This document shows positions 1-7,576 of a stretch of DNA of 64,000 nucleotides, piece by piece. The position numbers and the translations under genes were made by a program. The stretch spans positions 1-64,000 of IMG/VR virus record IMGVR_UViG_3300048997_000225. One strand, written 5' to 3'. Source of the DNA: a virus. The notes under the pieces are model-generated. The model saw only the letters and a program-made list of their open reading frames with translations, made no database searches and was not told where the DNA came from. The stretch's first letter is position 1; every line of letters starts with the position of its first letter.

Positions 1-45
1 GGAACCAATCAGTTCCAGAAATTAATTAATTATCGATACTTCTAT

Positions 46-73
46 CCCTTAAACACATTGAATTTAAGGGAGG
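46..73 (+). promoter_or_regulatory. Hairpin covering the ribosome binding site of the ECF sigma gene
   Basis: An 8-bp perfect stem (CCCTTAAA at 46-53 with TTTAAGGG at 63-70, 9-nt loop) ends inside the purine-rich Shine-Dalgarno AAGGGAGG (66-73) in front of the ATG at 81. Folding would hide half of the ribosome binding site, so translation of the sigma factor may be controlled by RNA structure. It could instead be the terminator of an upstream gene. A second small stem (GGAAC/GTTCC) lies at 1-16. Confidence 0.4.
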
Positions 74-80
74 TTTAATC

Positions 81-593
81 ATGGACTTTGAACAACATTT
101 ATCAGCCAATCGGAAATGGCTATTTTATGTCACTTTAAAAATGACTAAGAATTACGATGAAGCCGAAGATTTGGTTCAAGAGGTGATGCTCCAAGCTTTG
201 GAATATCGATCTGAATATGAAGAACATGGGAATATTCGTGCTTGGTTGGCACGAATCATGAAGAACCGGTTCATAAACAAATGTCGCAGGAATTCACTTC
301 ATAAGAAGATTTGTTCTCGGAACGATATTTCGGAACTTATCCATGAATGGAGTGGATCGTCTTCCATTGCACGAATGAACGGTGAACAAAGTGTATCTAA
401 TATTCAAACTTTGGAAGCATTGCAAAAATTACCCAAAGATTTTTGCATGGTTGTTGGATTAGTTGATCTGATTGGACTTAAATATGAAGAAGCCGCTTCA
501 GCGATAGGTTGTCCTCGAGGAACTATTATGAGTCGTCTTCATAGAGGTCGAAAAATGCTTGCTAATAACTTGGCAATACAGGAAGTTGCGTAA
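81..593 (+). CDS. ECF-type RNA polymerase sigma factor
   Basis: A 170-aa sigma-70 family protein of ECF size, predicted to bind host core RNA polymerase and direct it to phage promoters. Region 2 is visible at about residues 10-75, including the helix EAEDLVQEV at about 27-35. Region 4 with its helix-turn-helix is at about 108-165 (YEEAASAIGCPRGTIMSRLHRG). There is no region 1 or 3, as is usual for ECF factors. The start is set by AAGGGAGG 8 nt upstream of the ATG, which is partly buried in a hairpin. It is the first of three sigma-like genes in the window and lies 9 bp upstream of pyrE in the same frame. No anti-sigma gene is recognisable beside it. Confidence 0.88.
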   Translation: MDFEQHLSANRKWLFYVTLKMTKNYDEAEDLVQEVMLQALEYRSEYEEHGNIRAWLARIMKNRFINKCRRNSLHKKICSRNDISELIHEWSGSSSIARMNGEQSVSNIQTLEALQKLPKDFCMVVGLVDLIGLKYEEAASAIGCPRGTIMSRLHRGRKMLANNLAIQEVA

Positions 594-602
594 TGTATAG
601 AT

Positions 603-1229
603 ATGAATATTAATATTTCTGATAATAATGCATTGCGTAACGCTTTGATTCAATTATTTTTAGATAAATCAGTCAAATTCGGAGATTTCACATTGGCTTC
701 TGGAAAGAAAAGTGATTTCTTCGTCGATTGCAAACAGTCAATATTGAGTGCGGAAGGTCACTTCGTAACTGGTCATTTACTCATCAACGAGCTTATTCGA
801 CATTTCCCGACTGTCCAAGCTGTTGCTGGCGTAGCCTTAGGTGGTTGTTCTTTGGCTTCGGCAGTATCTCTTTTAAGTTTGGATGAATTCAATCCAGGTT
901 TGGGGGCTTTATATGTCCGGAAAGAACGAAAAGACCATGGAAGTACTCAACTTGTAGAAGGTATGGGTTCCGTACCATATGGAGCAAAAGTTGTACTTTT
1001 GGAAGATGTATGCACGACCGGCGGATCGTCTCTCAAGTCAATTGAAATCTTGCGTAGCGTTGGATATGAAGTACTCGGTGTCATTTCATTAGTGGATAGA
1101 CTCGACGGTGCCCAAGCAATATTTGATGCTGCTGCTGTTCAATATCATTCCATTATGACCAAAGATGATTTGCGCTTGCGTCATAATAATGGAAATATAG
1201 TAAATTTATTTGATACTCGAGATACATAA
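603..1229 (+). CDS. pyrE: Orotate phosphoribosyltransferase
   Basis: This 208-aa protein is expected to convert orotate and PRPP to orotidine 5'-monophosphate in de novo pyrimidine synthesis. It shows the family signatures in order: LASGKKSDFF near residues 31-40, the RKERKDHG...EG loop at about 106-120, and the PRPP-binding motif VLLEDVCTTGGS at about 131-142. The length matches bacterial PyrE, so the enzyme looks intact. In a phage it would feed UMP toward dNTP pools during infection. This fits the dCTP deaminase, HD nucleotidase and MazG-like genes elsewhere in the window. The stop overlaps the next ATG by one base. Confidence 0.93.
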   Translation: MNINISDNNALRNALIQLFLDKSVKFGDFTLASGKKSDFFVDCKQSILSAEGHFVTGHLLINELIRHFPTVQAVAGVALGGCSLASAVSLLSLDEFNPGLGALYVRKERKDHGSTQLVEGMGSVPYGAKVVLLEDVCTTGGSSLKSIEILRSVGYEVLGVISLVDRLDGAQAIFDAAAVQYHSIMTKDDLRLRHNNGNIVNLFDTRDT

Positions 1230-1600
1230 TGTATTTTGCTGATTTAACTCACTACATTTATCATGGTAGTACTAATACCATCAAGATTTATAATATTGGT
1301 TGGCTCGTTAAAGGGAAACCATTCCCAACGGGCATAACAACTGATGAATTTCAGGCTAAACTCCATATTCTTAGTCAACATCGAGTCAATTTATGTCGTG
1401 GTTTTCACACATGTGAATTCTGCATTAAACATGATGCACAACGCGGTAATGGCGAGATTCGAGTATTTGGAAATGCAAACGATGGAATAATATATGTTGC
1501 TCCTATGATGATTCATCATTACGTTCAATGTCATGAATATAAACCGCCACAAGAATTTATAACAGCAGTAATGAATACTGACCAAAATAAAGTAATTTAA
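1229..1600 (+). CDS. Conserved small protein with CxxC motif, unknown function
   Basis: This 123-aa protein is translationally coupled to pyrE (TAATG). It begins MYFADLTHYIYHG and continues with NIGWL, PFPTG, a Cys-containing block CRGFHTCEFC at about residues 57-66, GNGEIRV, and YVAPMMIHHYVQCHEYKPP. From memory this order matches a family of small bacterial proteins found in many chromosomes, sometimes beside toxin or immunity genes, with no biochemical function known to me. It has no signal peptide or membrane segment. The Cys and His residues could bind metal; that is a guess. Confidence 0.7.
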   Translation: MYFADLTHYIYHGSTNTIKIYNIGWLVKGKPFPTGITTDEFQAKLHILSQHRVNLCRGFHTCEFCIKHDAQRGNGEIRVFGNANDGIIYVAPMMIHHYVQCHEYKPPQEFITAVMNTDQNKVI

Positions 1601-1623
1601 TTTATGTTTATCCAATGGATTTG

Positions 1624-1694
1624 GCTCCTATAGCTCAGTGGCAGAGCAACGAATTTTAACCTCGTGGATGAGAGTTCGATTCTCTCTAGGAGTT
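1624..1694 (+). tRNA. tRNA with anticodon UUA (ochre suppressor type)
   Basis: A complete cloverleaf can be drawn. The acceptor pairs 1624-1630 with 1687-1693 (first pair G-U). The D stem is GCTC/GAGC with loop AGTGGCA. The anticodon stem is 1649-1653 with 1661-1665. The variable loop is 4 nt, and the T stem GAGAG/CTCTC has loop TTCGATT. The 7-nt anticodon loop TTTTAAC (1654-1660) places TTA at positions 34-36, which reads codon UAA. The closing anticodon-stem pair is an A-C mismatch. CCA is not encoded and the discriminator base is T. A lysine or leucine reading would need a register that breaks the stem. It may be a functional ochre suppressor or a decaying tRNA. Confidence 0.85.
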
Positions 1695-1702
1695 CTGGAG
1701 TT

Positions 1703-2110
1703 ATGTTCAGTTATAGTGAATTAGAAATATTCGGCAGATCAGAACTTGGTTTGTTGAAGGACGCGATTTTTATTGTTGCTAAATTGCCAGATATTCCTGG
1801 ACTACGTTGTCATGAACTTGCGCGGGTTGTGGGCAATATTCTAAATTTAGAAATTCAAGATGGATATTTTGGGATGGCCGAACATTCTTGGCTCTGGACC
1901 AGTCCTATGAAACATTCATACGAAAAGCGTCGATATCCAAATATTCTAGATGTTTATGCTGTAGGCTCGCTTCCTCAAGTCCAGTTAATTGATATGGGAC
2001 ATTGGTTGCCACATACTTCATCATATCGATTTGCTGGTAAACTTGGTCAACCACGAATTGATATCGATTATGATATAATCGATAAATTGGAATTTTTAAG
2101 CAAAGATTAA
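1703..2110 (+). CDS. Unknown protein, possible transglutaminase-like fold
   Basis: The open frame begins inside the tRNA, so the ATG at 1703 is preferred; the TAGGAG that ends the tRNA could serve as ribosome binding site 10 nt upstream. The 135-aa product has Cys36 in GLRCHELA, His61 in EHSWLW and Asp83 in ILDVYAVG. A Cys, an aromatic-rich His and an Asp in that order and spacing are reminiscent of transglutaminase-like or papain-fold proteins, but this is a visual resemblance only. There is no signal peptide or membrane segment. Confidence 0.6.
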   Translation: MFSYSELEIFGRSELGLLKDAIFIVAKLPDIPGLRCHELARVVGNILNLEIQDGYFGMAEHSWLWTSPMKHSYEKRRYPNILDVYAVGSLPQVQLIDMGHWLPHTSSYRFAGKLGQPRIDIDYDIIDKLEFLSKD

Positions 2111-2136
2111 TTAATATTAATTCATTAGGCTTTATT

Positions 2137-2160
2137 GATCCATTTGTTATAAGATGGATC
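2137..2160 (+). promoter_or_regulatory. Hairpin containing a start codon
   Basis: GATCCAT (2137-2143) pairs with ATGGATC (2154-2160) across a 10-nt loop. The second arm contains the ATG of the next gene, which has no recognisable Shine-Dalgarno. It may limit initiation; a 7-bp stem can also arise by chance. Confidence 0.25.
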
Positions 2161-2756
2161 CTCGACAAAATGCTACAGAATTATTATCTTTTGCTGGATT
2201 GTCGGAGACCGGACGTCCGTTTTCTGATCCAGTATATAAAGCAATTACTGAAGGCCGGCAAGATAGAGCCGTTCGGGCCAAACAATTTTATAGTTCATGT
2301 GGAGATTTAGCACATTGGTTATTTTTTCGGATGGGAGTCCGAATGCCATTTATTAATCGAGACGAACTCGATGGATGGTCATTTATGGGTACAAACAATA
2401 ATATTACGACGTTATATACTCATCCCAACGGTAAACATCCTGGACTGGATGCTAAGTTTGAAGCGGGTGATGTATTAATAGTTGCCGCTACTAATGTAAA
2501 TAAAACGCATGTGATATGTGTGATTGATCACGATCCTAATACTAATATTCTGCATTCAGCCGAATACGGTCAACCACACGGTGCGCTCCGGACTCGACAT
2601 ATCATTAAGAATATGGATAGTCATAAATTATATATTGGTGATAGATCAATTGATGTGCATTTACCGATATATGATGTGCTCAATTCCGCTGCAGCCGCTA
2701 ATAAATTAGTGGAGCCTATTACAGCTTATGAATATGGACTCCAGTTCAAAGCCTAG
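2154..2756 (+). CDS. Putative NlpC/P60- or CHAP-like cysteine hydrolase
   Basis: A 200-aa protein with a Cys in YSSCGDLAHWLF (Cys49), a segment FEAGDVLIVA at about 102-111, His119 in KTHVICVID, and an acidic residue in SAEYG (about 137). Cys followed by a helix, then G-D-hydrophobic strand, then His is the layout of NlpC/P60 and CHAP hydrolases that cut peptidoglycan peptides or amide bonds. The N-terminal 45 residues match nothing I know. No signal peptide is present, so export, if any, would need a holin. It may be a lysis or tail-associated enzyme. A terminator follows immediately. Confidence 0.5.
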   Translation: MDPRQNATELLSFAGLSETGRPFSDPVYKAITEGRQDRAVRAKQFYSSCGDLAHWLFFRMGVRMPFINRDELDGWSFMGTNNNITTLYTHPNGKHPGLDAKFEAGDVLIVAATNVNKTHVICVIDHDPNTNILHSAEYGQPHGALRTRHIIKNMDSHKLYIGDRSIDVHLPIYDVLNSAAAANKLVEPITAYEYGLQFKA

Positions 2757-2777
2757 TTATTAAATAACTAGGCTTTT
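2750..2777 (+). terminator. Rho-independent terminator
   Basis: A perfect 11-bp stem, AGCCTAGTTAT (2750-2760) with ATAACTAGGCT (2764-2774), has a 3-nt loop and runs into TTTT. It overlaps the TAG stop of the preceding gene and should end the first transcription unit. Confidence 0.8.
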
Positions 2778-2795
2778 GTATTGTAAAGTGTGGAT

Positions 2796-3002
2796 ATGAT
2801 TGACAATATCATAGATTACAAAACATTGACTGAACCGCAACCGGGCGAAGTCGAGACTCCTGTATTAAATTATGAAGTTATGGTGATTCAAGCTCGTAAG
2901 ATCCTTATCGAAGGATTCAAGTTTGATGGACATACCGTCCCTAAATATATAGTACGTGCAGCTTTAGAAGCGCTTGGGATTCCAAAACAAGAACAACCGT
3001 AA
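2796..3002 (+). CDS. Small unknown protein
   Basis: This 68-aa protein starts at the ATG at 2796; an in-frame GTG at 2790 is possible. Its C-terminal part (HTVPKYIVRAALEALGI) looks like a short amphipathic helix. It has no recognisable domain, signal peptide or Cys motif. It is the first gene after the terminator at 2750, so a promoter probably lies in the short gap, but I cannot point to one with confidence. Confidence 0.5.
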   Translation: MIDNIIDYKTLTEPQPGEVETPVLNYEVMVIQARKILIEGFKFDGHTVPKYIVRAALEALGIPKQEQP

Positions 3003-3031
3003 AAAACTCCGCCATTGGTAAATTAAAATTT

Positions 3032-3403
3032 ATGGATTTCATAGTTCTTAGTGGTAAATCAATCAATCGAGTGTCTGCCAACACTTTAGATAAAGCAATC
3101 TCAGGATTCCAGTTTGCACCAGAAGATAATTTATCAGGTTTTTTCTTGGTTTTTGAACAATCCAATGAAAAAGCAGGTATAATTAACGCTGTCATACGTG
3201 GTATGTTAGCTGTTAGTCAATATTTGGATAATTATAACAAATTAGCGGTTAGAGATATTTTATATCAATTGTTGATTGAAAATAAAGCATTATCTGCTAA
3301 TTTAACATCAGTCCAAACTCGCTGTACTGAATTGCTTACTCAAGCACGTGCTATGAGGAAAAATATTATTAGTCTTGGTGGTGATGATCCGGGCAATCCA
3401 TAG
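3032..3403 (+). CDS. Unknown protein, helical C-terminus
   Basis: A 123-aa protein with a mixed beta-type N-terminal half (FIVLSG, GFFLVFEQ) and a long helical, possibly coiled C-terminal half from about residue 60 (VRDILYQLLIENKALSANL) ending in a Gly-rich tail. I do not recognise the family. No Shine-Dalgarno is evident before the ATG. It ends 77 bp before the RRM gene. Confidence 0.5.
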   Translation: MDFIVLSGKSINRVSANTLDKAISGFQFAPEDNLSGFFLVFEQSNEKAGIINAVIRGMLAVSQYLDNYNKLAVRDILYQLLIENKALSANLTSVQTRCTELLTQARAMRKNIISLGGDDPGNP

Positions 3404-3480
3404 TTCATCATCATTTTGTTATATTGAATATTGAAATAGTTGGAATCATATTGCTATCATTGCATTTGGAGTAAATAGAA

Positions 3481-3948
3481 ATGGGTCGCAAGTTATATAT
3501 CGGGAATCTTTCATATACCCTTGTTGAAGAAGATGTCAAGCAAGCTTTTGAACGTAGTGGAAAAGTCATCAACGTCAAAATCATAACAGATAGAGAAACC
3601 GGTCAAAGTCGTGGATTCGCATTTGTTGAAATGGGATCTGATCAAGAAGCTAGTCAAGCGTTGTCTGATTGGGCAGGTAGCGAACTCGGTGGTCGAACAT
3701 TAGTAGTCAAAGAGGCCCAAGAAAGACGGAATAACAACGGATATCGTCCCAATGATTCCGATCGTGGAAATGGATACAGGCCAGATAATCGAGGTCCTGT
3801 TAGACCGAATTATGAATATGGAAGCGATCGGAATGTCGGTGGGAATCGGACTGGACCGAATCCCGATCCATATCGATCCAATCAGAATAATCCCGAGCGT
3901 CCGAGGCGTCCTGCAGGACGCGGGAATTATGATGATTATGATCGTTGA
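3481..3948 (+). CDS. RRM-type RNA-binding protein with Gly/Arg/Asn-rich tail
   Basis: This 155-aa protein has one RNA recognition motif at about residues 3-80. RNP2 is LYIGNL at 5-10 and RNP1 is RGFAFVEM at about 43-50. A disordered tail rich in Arg, Gly, Asn and Pro fills about residues 85-155. This architecture matches the small RNA-binding proteins of cyanobacteria and some proteobacteria, which bind single-stranded RNA. The gene stands alone between a 77-bp gap and a strong terminator, with GGAG 8 nt before the ATG, suggesting independent expression. A phage RRM protein could protect or regulate phage mRNA; that role is inference. A 16-bp palindrome lies in the tail-coding part. Confidence 0.88.
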   Translation: MGRKLYIGNLSYTLVEEDVKQAFERSGKVINVKIITDRETGQSRGFAFVEMGSDQEASQALSDWAGSELGGRTLVVKEAQERRNNNGYRPNDSDRGNGYRPDNRGPVRPNYEYGSDRNVGGNRTGPNPDPYRSNQNNPERPRRPAGRGNYDDYDR

Positions 3949-3971
3949 TTAGGACGTAAGTTTTTCGATTC

Positions 3972-4012
3972 CGAATTAATCCGGTCCAGTTGGACCGGAT
4001 TAATTCGTTTTT
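3972..4012 (+). terminator. Strong rho-independent terminator
   Basis: A perfect 17-bp stem (3972-3988 with 3991-4007), GC-rich near its tip, has a 2-nt loop and is followed by TTTTT. It ends the RRM transcript just before the GGAG of the next gene. Confidence 0.85.
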
Positions 4013-4022
4013 GGAGTATAAT

Positions 4023-4520
4023 ATGTTAATTTCAGCAGATCAATTATTGTGCCATATTATTGGTGATTATGTACTTCAATCCGATTATATGGCTCAGAAT
4101 AAAACTAATAAATCATGGATTGCTATGTTCCATGCATTCTCATATAGCATTCCATTTTGGTTTGTGGCTTCATGGCGAGCCCAAGTATTCATCATAATCA
4201 GCCATTTTGTAATTGACAGATGGAGATTGGCAAGATACGTGTGTTGGGCTAAGAATTTCTTGGCTCCGAAACACATTATGTTAGAATGCAATATAGGATC
4301 ATCTATTGCTAAGTATAAGAAATCCGATGAGAAAGCCAAAATAACATTTATCGATGTTGAAACTGTGAAATCAGTTAAAACTCGGAATTTACCGTGGGCA
4401 GATTGTTCAGTTACCGGCTATTCAAAAGATACGCCTGTCTGGATGGCTGTCTGGTTAATGATTATAGTAGATAACTGTATGCACACATTATGTAACGCAT
4501 TGGCTATCAAATATTTATAA
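4023..4520 (+). CDS. DUF3307-like membrane protein
   Basis: This 165-aa protein starts at the ATG at 4023, chosen because GGAG lies 6 nt upstream; the longer frame from 3990 begins inside the terminator. The first 30 residues (LLCHIIGDYVLQSDYMAQNK) carry the His/Asp/Gln pattern I associate with DUF3307, followed by hydrophobic segments at about 40-65 and a last one near 140-155. The function of DUF3307 is unknown; it occurs in many phages and bacteria as an integral membrane protein. Confidence 0.62.
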   Translation: MLISADQLLCHIIGDYVLQSDYMAQNKTNKSWIAMFHAFSYSIPFWFVASWRAQVFIIISHFVIDRWRLARYVCWAKNFLAPKHIMLECNIGSSIAKYKKSDEKAKITFIDVETVKSVKTRNLPWADCSVTGYSKDTPVWMAVWLMIIVDNCMHTLCNALAIKYL

Positions 4521-4584
4521 AATAGATCGAATCGGCCGGTCGTATTGTTATTCATATATTTTCTATTACATGGTGTCTAATAAT

Positions 4585-5088
4585 ATGGCCAAGCGACAAT
4601 CAGCTAAAGCTAAGAAACGTATATCTAAACCACGTATTAGAAAAATTTTGATTACATTGCCAGAACATCTAGTACAAGATTTACAAAAAGAAATAAAACG
4701 ACTAAGTCGGACTAAAGATGGTGTTCGATATAATAGAAATGCTTATATCAGAGATATAATCTATTTGAACCTATTGAAAAATCCTTATGTGGTATCTAAA
4801 CATAAACTGACTCGACTAGATGCTCGAAAAGCCTTGTTACATGCGGCTAATTCAACTAAAACAATAGCTAAAGAATCATTATTAGAAGGAAATTCCGAAG
4901 TCGCTAGCGCTTTGTTTTTGGCTGCGGCGGCTAAAGAACTGGAAGCTTTATCAGTATTGAGGAATCCAGACGAATCAACTATACGGAGCACCATAATTGA
5001 AGTACTCGTTTGTTTGAAAGCTGGAACTGGATATAATCATTTGCCAGAAGTCCCATTACCTAATATATTCAAATCTATTCCTTGTTAA
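4585..5088 (+). CDS. Ribbon-helix-helix-like DNA-binding protein
   Basis: A basic N-terminus (about 20 residues rich in Lys/Arg) is followed by a segment that looks like a ribbon-helix-helix: a strand KILITLPEHL, a helix to about residue 55 and a second helix NAYIRDIIYLNLLKN. The remaining 100 residues are helical (alanine-rich AALFLAAAAKEL type) and unmatched. It could be a transcriptional regulator. The start is uncertain: ATG 4570 and ATG 4585 are in frame and neither has a clear Shine-Dalgarno. The stop abuts a convergent gene with no spacer. Confidence 0.5.
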   Translation: MAKRQSAKAKKRISKPRIRKILITLPEHLVQDLQKEIKRLSRTKDGVRYNRNAYIRDIIYLNLLKNPYVVSKHKLTRLDARKALLHAANSTKTIAKESLLEGNSEVASALFLAAAAKELEALSVLRNPDESTIRSTIIEVLVCLKAGTGYNHLPEVPLPNIFKSIPC

Positions 5089-5478
5089 TTATTCAGTCGG
5101 CAATGGAATAGAATTTAATGGAATACGTGGATTGAAATGAATAGTCCCTTCATTTTTCCCAACCCATTCCCACTGCCAGTCATCATTTAAATAATCATTC
5201 CTCCAGCACCATTCAATCAATAAGAACTGCGTGATTTTAGATAACGTAGAATTCTCTGTTAATGAATTTATATTCTTTATCAAATGTTCCAACAACGGAC
5301 TCGGGATTTTTTTAGTCAGATCGTACGGGTCTTCTTGGCCTGATCTGTAAAAACTGAATAAACATAACTGGACTACGGGTTCAATATCTGAATTAGATAT
5401 GTTGGGAGTCAATGATTTAGATAAAGTTTGATGTAAAATATTAGAAATCAATTGTTTAGTTATGTCAATATTATTCAT
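5089..5478 (-). CDS. Unknown protein
   Basis: A 129-aa reverse-strand protein, predicted mostly helical, with a Trp-rich end (WCWRNDYLNDDWQWEWVGKN at about residues 90-110). There is no known motif. It is divergent from the sigma-70 gene, sharing an 88-bp AT-rich intergenic region that probably holds both promoters, and convergent with the gene ending at 5088. Confidence 0.5.
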   Translation of the reverse strand: MNNIDITKQLISNILHQTLSKSLTPNISNSDIEPVVQLCLFSFYRSGQEDPYDLTKKIPSPLLEHLIKNINSLTENSTLSKITQFLLIEWCWRNDYLNDDWQWEWVGKNEGTIHFNPRIPLNSIPLPTE

Positions 5479-5566
5479 TTCAACATGTACTGTACTAAAT
5501 ATTAATGATTTGGGGGACTAGAATTGAACGTTTGATTGTGTAATTTAAATATATAACGAGGAATTT
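5479..5566. promoter_or_regulatory. Divergent AT-rich promoter region
   Basis: This 88-bp gap separates a reverse gene from the forward sigma-70 gene. A TTGAAC at 5524-5529 followed by AT-rich sequence could be a -35 element, but no good -10 match sits at 17 bp. GAGGA just before the GTG at 5567 is the ribosome binding site. Confidence 0.3.
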
Positions 5567-6697
5567 GTGTCAGCAATAGCCTTAAATACTAATAAAGCTT
5601 CAAATGATTTCTATGACAGAGCATTGAAGGATTCCAATGTCTTAACTAGAGATGAGGAATCGTTGATTTTCCAGTCTAAATATGAACTGGAAGCGATTTT
5701 ATTCCAAAAATTATTTGATTCCAATGGTATTTTGGAAGCGTTATCTAGTTTGATACTAGATGCTATGGATTCCGAAGATAATGATAGGAAAGACCAAATC
5801 ACCGGCATTCTATCAGACATCAATAATAATATTTTTTCGATTCAAGATAAACTTACTCATTCGAAACTGCTTTGTATATGGGAGTCTATCTACGACGCTG
5901 TGCTTGCAACAGAATCGGACACTGAATTATATTATGCTAAGTTAAATTCATTAAAGAAAGATTTGAGTCAAATCAAAAATAAAATAGTCCAAGCGAATCT
6001 CCGATTAGTAGTTTCTTTAACTCGATTTTATAATAGGAAAAATCAATATACTAAGTTATCTGATTTGATCCAAGATGGAAATATCGGTCTGATTTTAGCT
6101 GTAGATAAATTCGACTGGACTTATGGCGTTAAGTTCGCTACTTATGCTGCATGGTGGATAAAACATGGGCTACGGGCTTCTCTTAAGCAACAAGAAAAAT
6201 TAGTCCGATTGCCTTCTCAAGTGATTGATAAACTATATAAAATCAATCAACTGAATACTAAGCACTTGGCTATGACAGGTGAAGATATGTCAATTCACCA
6301 GTTAGCAAAGACGCTCGACACCGAAGAAGTTCGAATGGAAGAACTTGTTCGAGTATCTAAATCAACTGTCGCGTCCATGGACGCGCCGGTCTATGCGGAT
6401 AATGATACTTCGACATTGCATGATTTATTGACTGATTCAGTTGCTTTATCTCAACATGATGTACTGCAACGCAATCAGCTCACTAAATTATTAAATAAGG
6501 CAATGGCTAAGTGTTTGAGATCAATAGAAAAAGAAATTATTATCGGCAGATTTGCTTTAGATGGTAATGAACCATTAACTCTTCAAGCTATTGCTGATAA
6601 ACATAAATTATCACGTGAACGGATTCGACAGTTAGAGAATTCTGCGCTTCGGAAATTGCGCAATGTAAGAGGGATTAATCTGAAGATTAATCTGTGA
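5567..6697 (+). CDS. RNA polymerase sigma factor, sigma-70 family
   Basis: A 376-aa sigma factor with regions 1.2 (about 15-45), 2 (about 140-215, with NLRLVVSLTRFY and the AAWWIKHGLRASL end of region 2), 3 (about 220-295) and 4 (about 300-370, helix-turn-helix LSRERIRQLENSALRKLR). A roughly 90-residue non-conserved stretch lies between regions 1.2 and 2.1. This is the architecture of primary and group 2 sigma factors, not ECF. It starts at GTG with GAGGA upstream. A phage-encoded full sigma factor would retarget host RNA polymerase, most likely to middle or late promoters. Confidence 0.92.
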   Translation: MSAIALNTNKASNDFYDRALKDSNVLTRDEESLIFQSKYELEAILFQKLFDSNGILEALSSLILDAMDSEDNDRKDQITGILSDINNNIFSIQDKLTHSKLLCIWESIYDAVLATESDTELYYAKLNSLKKDLSQIKNKIVQANLRLVVSLTRFYNRKNQYTKLSDLIQDGNIGLILAVDKFDWTYGVKFATYAAWWIKHGLRASLKQQEKLVRLPSQVIDKLYKINQLNTKHLAMTGEDMSIHQLAKTLDTEEVRMEELVRVSKSTVASMDAPVYADNDTSTLHDLLTDSVALSQHDVLQRNQLTKLLNKAMAKCLRSIEKEIIIGRFALDGNEPLTLQAIADKHKLSRERIRQLENSALRKLRNVRGINLKINL

Positions 6698-6724
6698 TGT
6701 ATTATTCCGTAGAATCAGGTGATT

Positions 6725-7042
6725 ATGTCCAATAATAACGATCGAGAATGTGATAGTGAAGATATCACATTCGTCGGAGCTGAAAATCCAGACGGTTCAT
6801 TGCCTTTCACAAGACATCGTGGAGATCACACCATTGAAAATGGTGTCATCCACCCATTGATTGAAGGCCAACCTATACTAGGAGAAGTAGTTAGTTTAAC
6901 GCCTCGAGAAGATGGTCAAGGATATAATACAGAGACTTTATACAGTCCTGACAAATCAGGACCTTGTATGTATAACAGTCAAGGATTCCAAAACGGCTGG
7001 GATGCAACTTTCGGCAACAAAGATAAATCGAAATTGAATTGA
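6725..7042 (+). CDS. Unknown acidic protein
   Basis: A 105-aa acidic, Gly/Pro/Asn-rich protein without hydrophobic segments, probably poorly ordered. ATG 6725 is chosen over GTG 6719 because AGGTG lies just upstream. Phrases such as PDGSLPFTRHRGDH and PILGEVVSL suggest a short beta-rich stretch near residues 20-65. I do not recognise it. It is 27 bp downstream of the sigma-70 gene, probably co-transcribed. Confidence 0.5.
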   Translation: MSNNNDRECDSEDITFVGAENPDGSLPFTRHRGDHTIENGVIHPLIEGQPILGEVVSLTPREDGQGYNTETLYSPDKSGPCMYNSQGFQNGWDATFGNKDKSKLN

Positions 7043-7049
7043 TTATGTG

Positions 7050-7541
7050 ATGGAAAATAATTATGATGATCCAGCATCGCCAGCTGCATATAATTTTGTA
7101 GGATATATTCAAAATCAGGATAAGCTGTGGCTCCAGAGTTTCCATGATAGACTATGGAGAAAGACTCTGCCTGATAGATTCCAACATGCAATGTTAGTCG
7201 AATCTGATGGAGTTCGACTAACGACCGAAGAACTCGATCGGATATTTAGTCTAATACGTTCCCATAAATTAATAACAGGAGTCGGATGTGGAACATTCGG
7301 GCTTCCTGGATACAGCTTCTTAATATATGATAATCCAGAAATTTGTGGATTTTTGATTCCAAAACCTGAATGTTTGTTCGTGATGACTCATAAACATCTA
7401 CCAGTTCAGTTGGATATTGGAGAATATCATCAAAAAGCTTGGGATTTGTTCTCACAATTTGCTTATTCAGATATCAATTCACAATTGCGAATATATCATG
7501 ATATGAAAAAATTGGAGAATCGTTCCTATTACGACTACTGA
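7050..7541 (+). CDS. Unknown protein
   Basis: A 163-aa soluble protein with a central beta-rich segment (GVGCGTFGLPGYSFLIYDN, about residues 72-90) and a helical C-terminus. Its Cys residues are scattered and form no metal motif. GTG 7047 directly precedes the ATG at 7050; the ATG is preferred. It is adjacent to and co-directional with the preceding unknown gene. No family is recognised. Confidence 0.5.
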   Translation: MENNYDDPASPAAYNFVGYIQNQDKLWLQSFHDRLWRKTLPDRFQHAMLVESDGVRLTTEELDRIFSLIRSHKLITGVGCGTFGLPGYSFLIYDNPEICGFLIPKPECLFVMTHKHLPVQLDIGEYHQKAWDLFSQFAYSDINSQLRIYHDMKKLENRSYYDY

Positions 7542-7576
7542 CATGTTCATTGAATCAGAGAATATGGAGATGCTAA

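Noticed and set aside
1624-1694. Reading the tRNA as tRNA-Lys (UUU) or tRNA-Leu (UAA)
   Set aside because: Either reading shifts the anticodon loop by one base and destroys three or more anticodon-stem pairs, whereas UUA keeps four of five.
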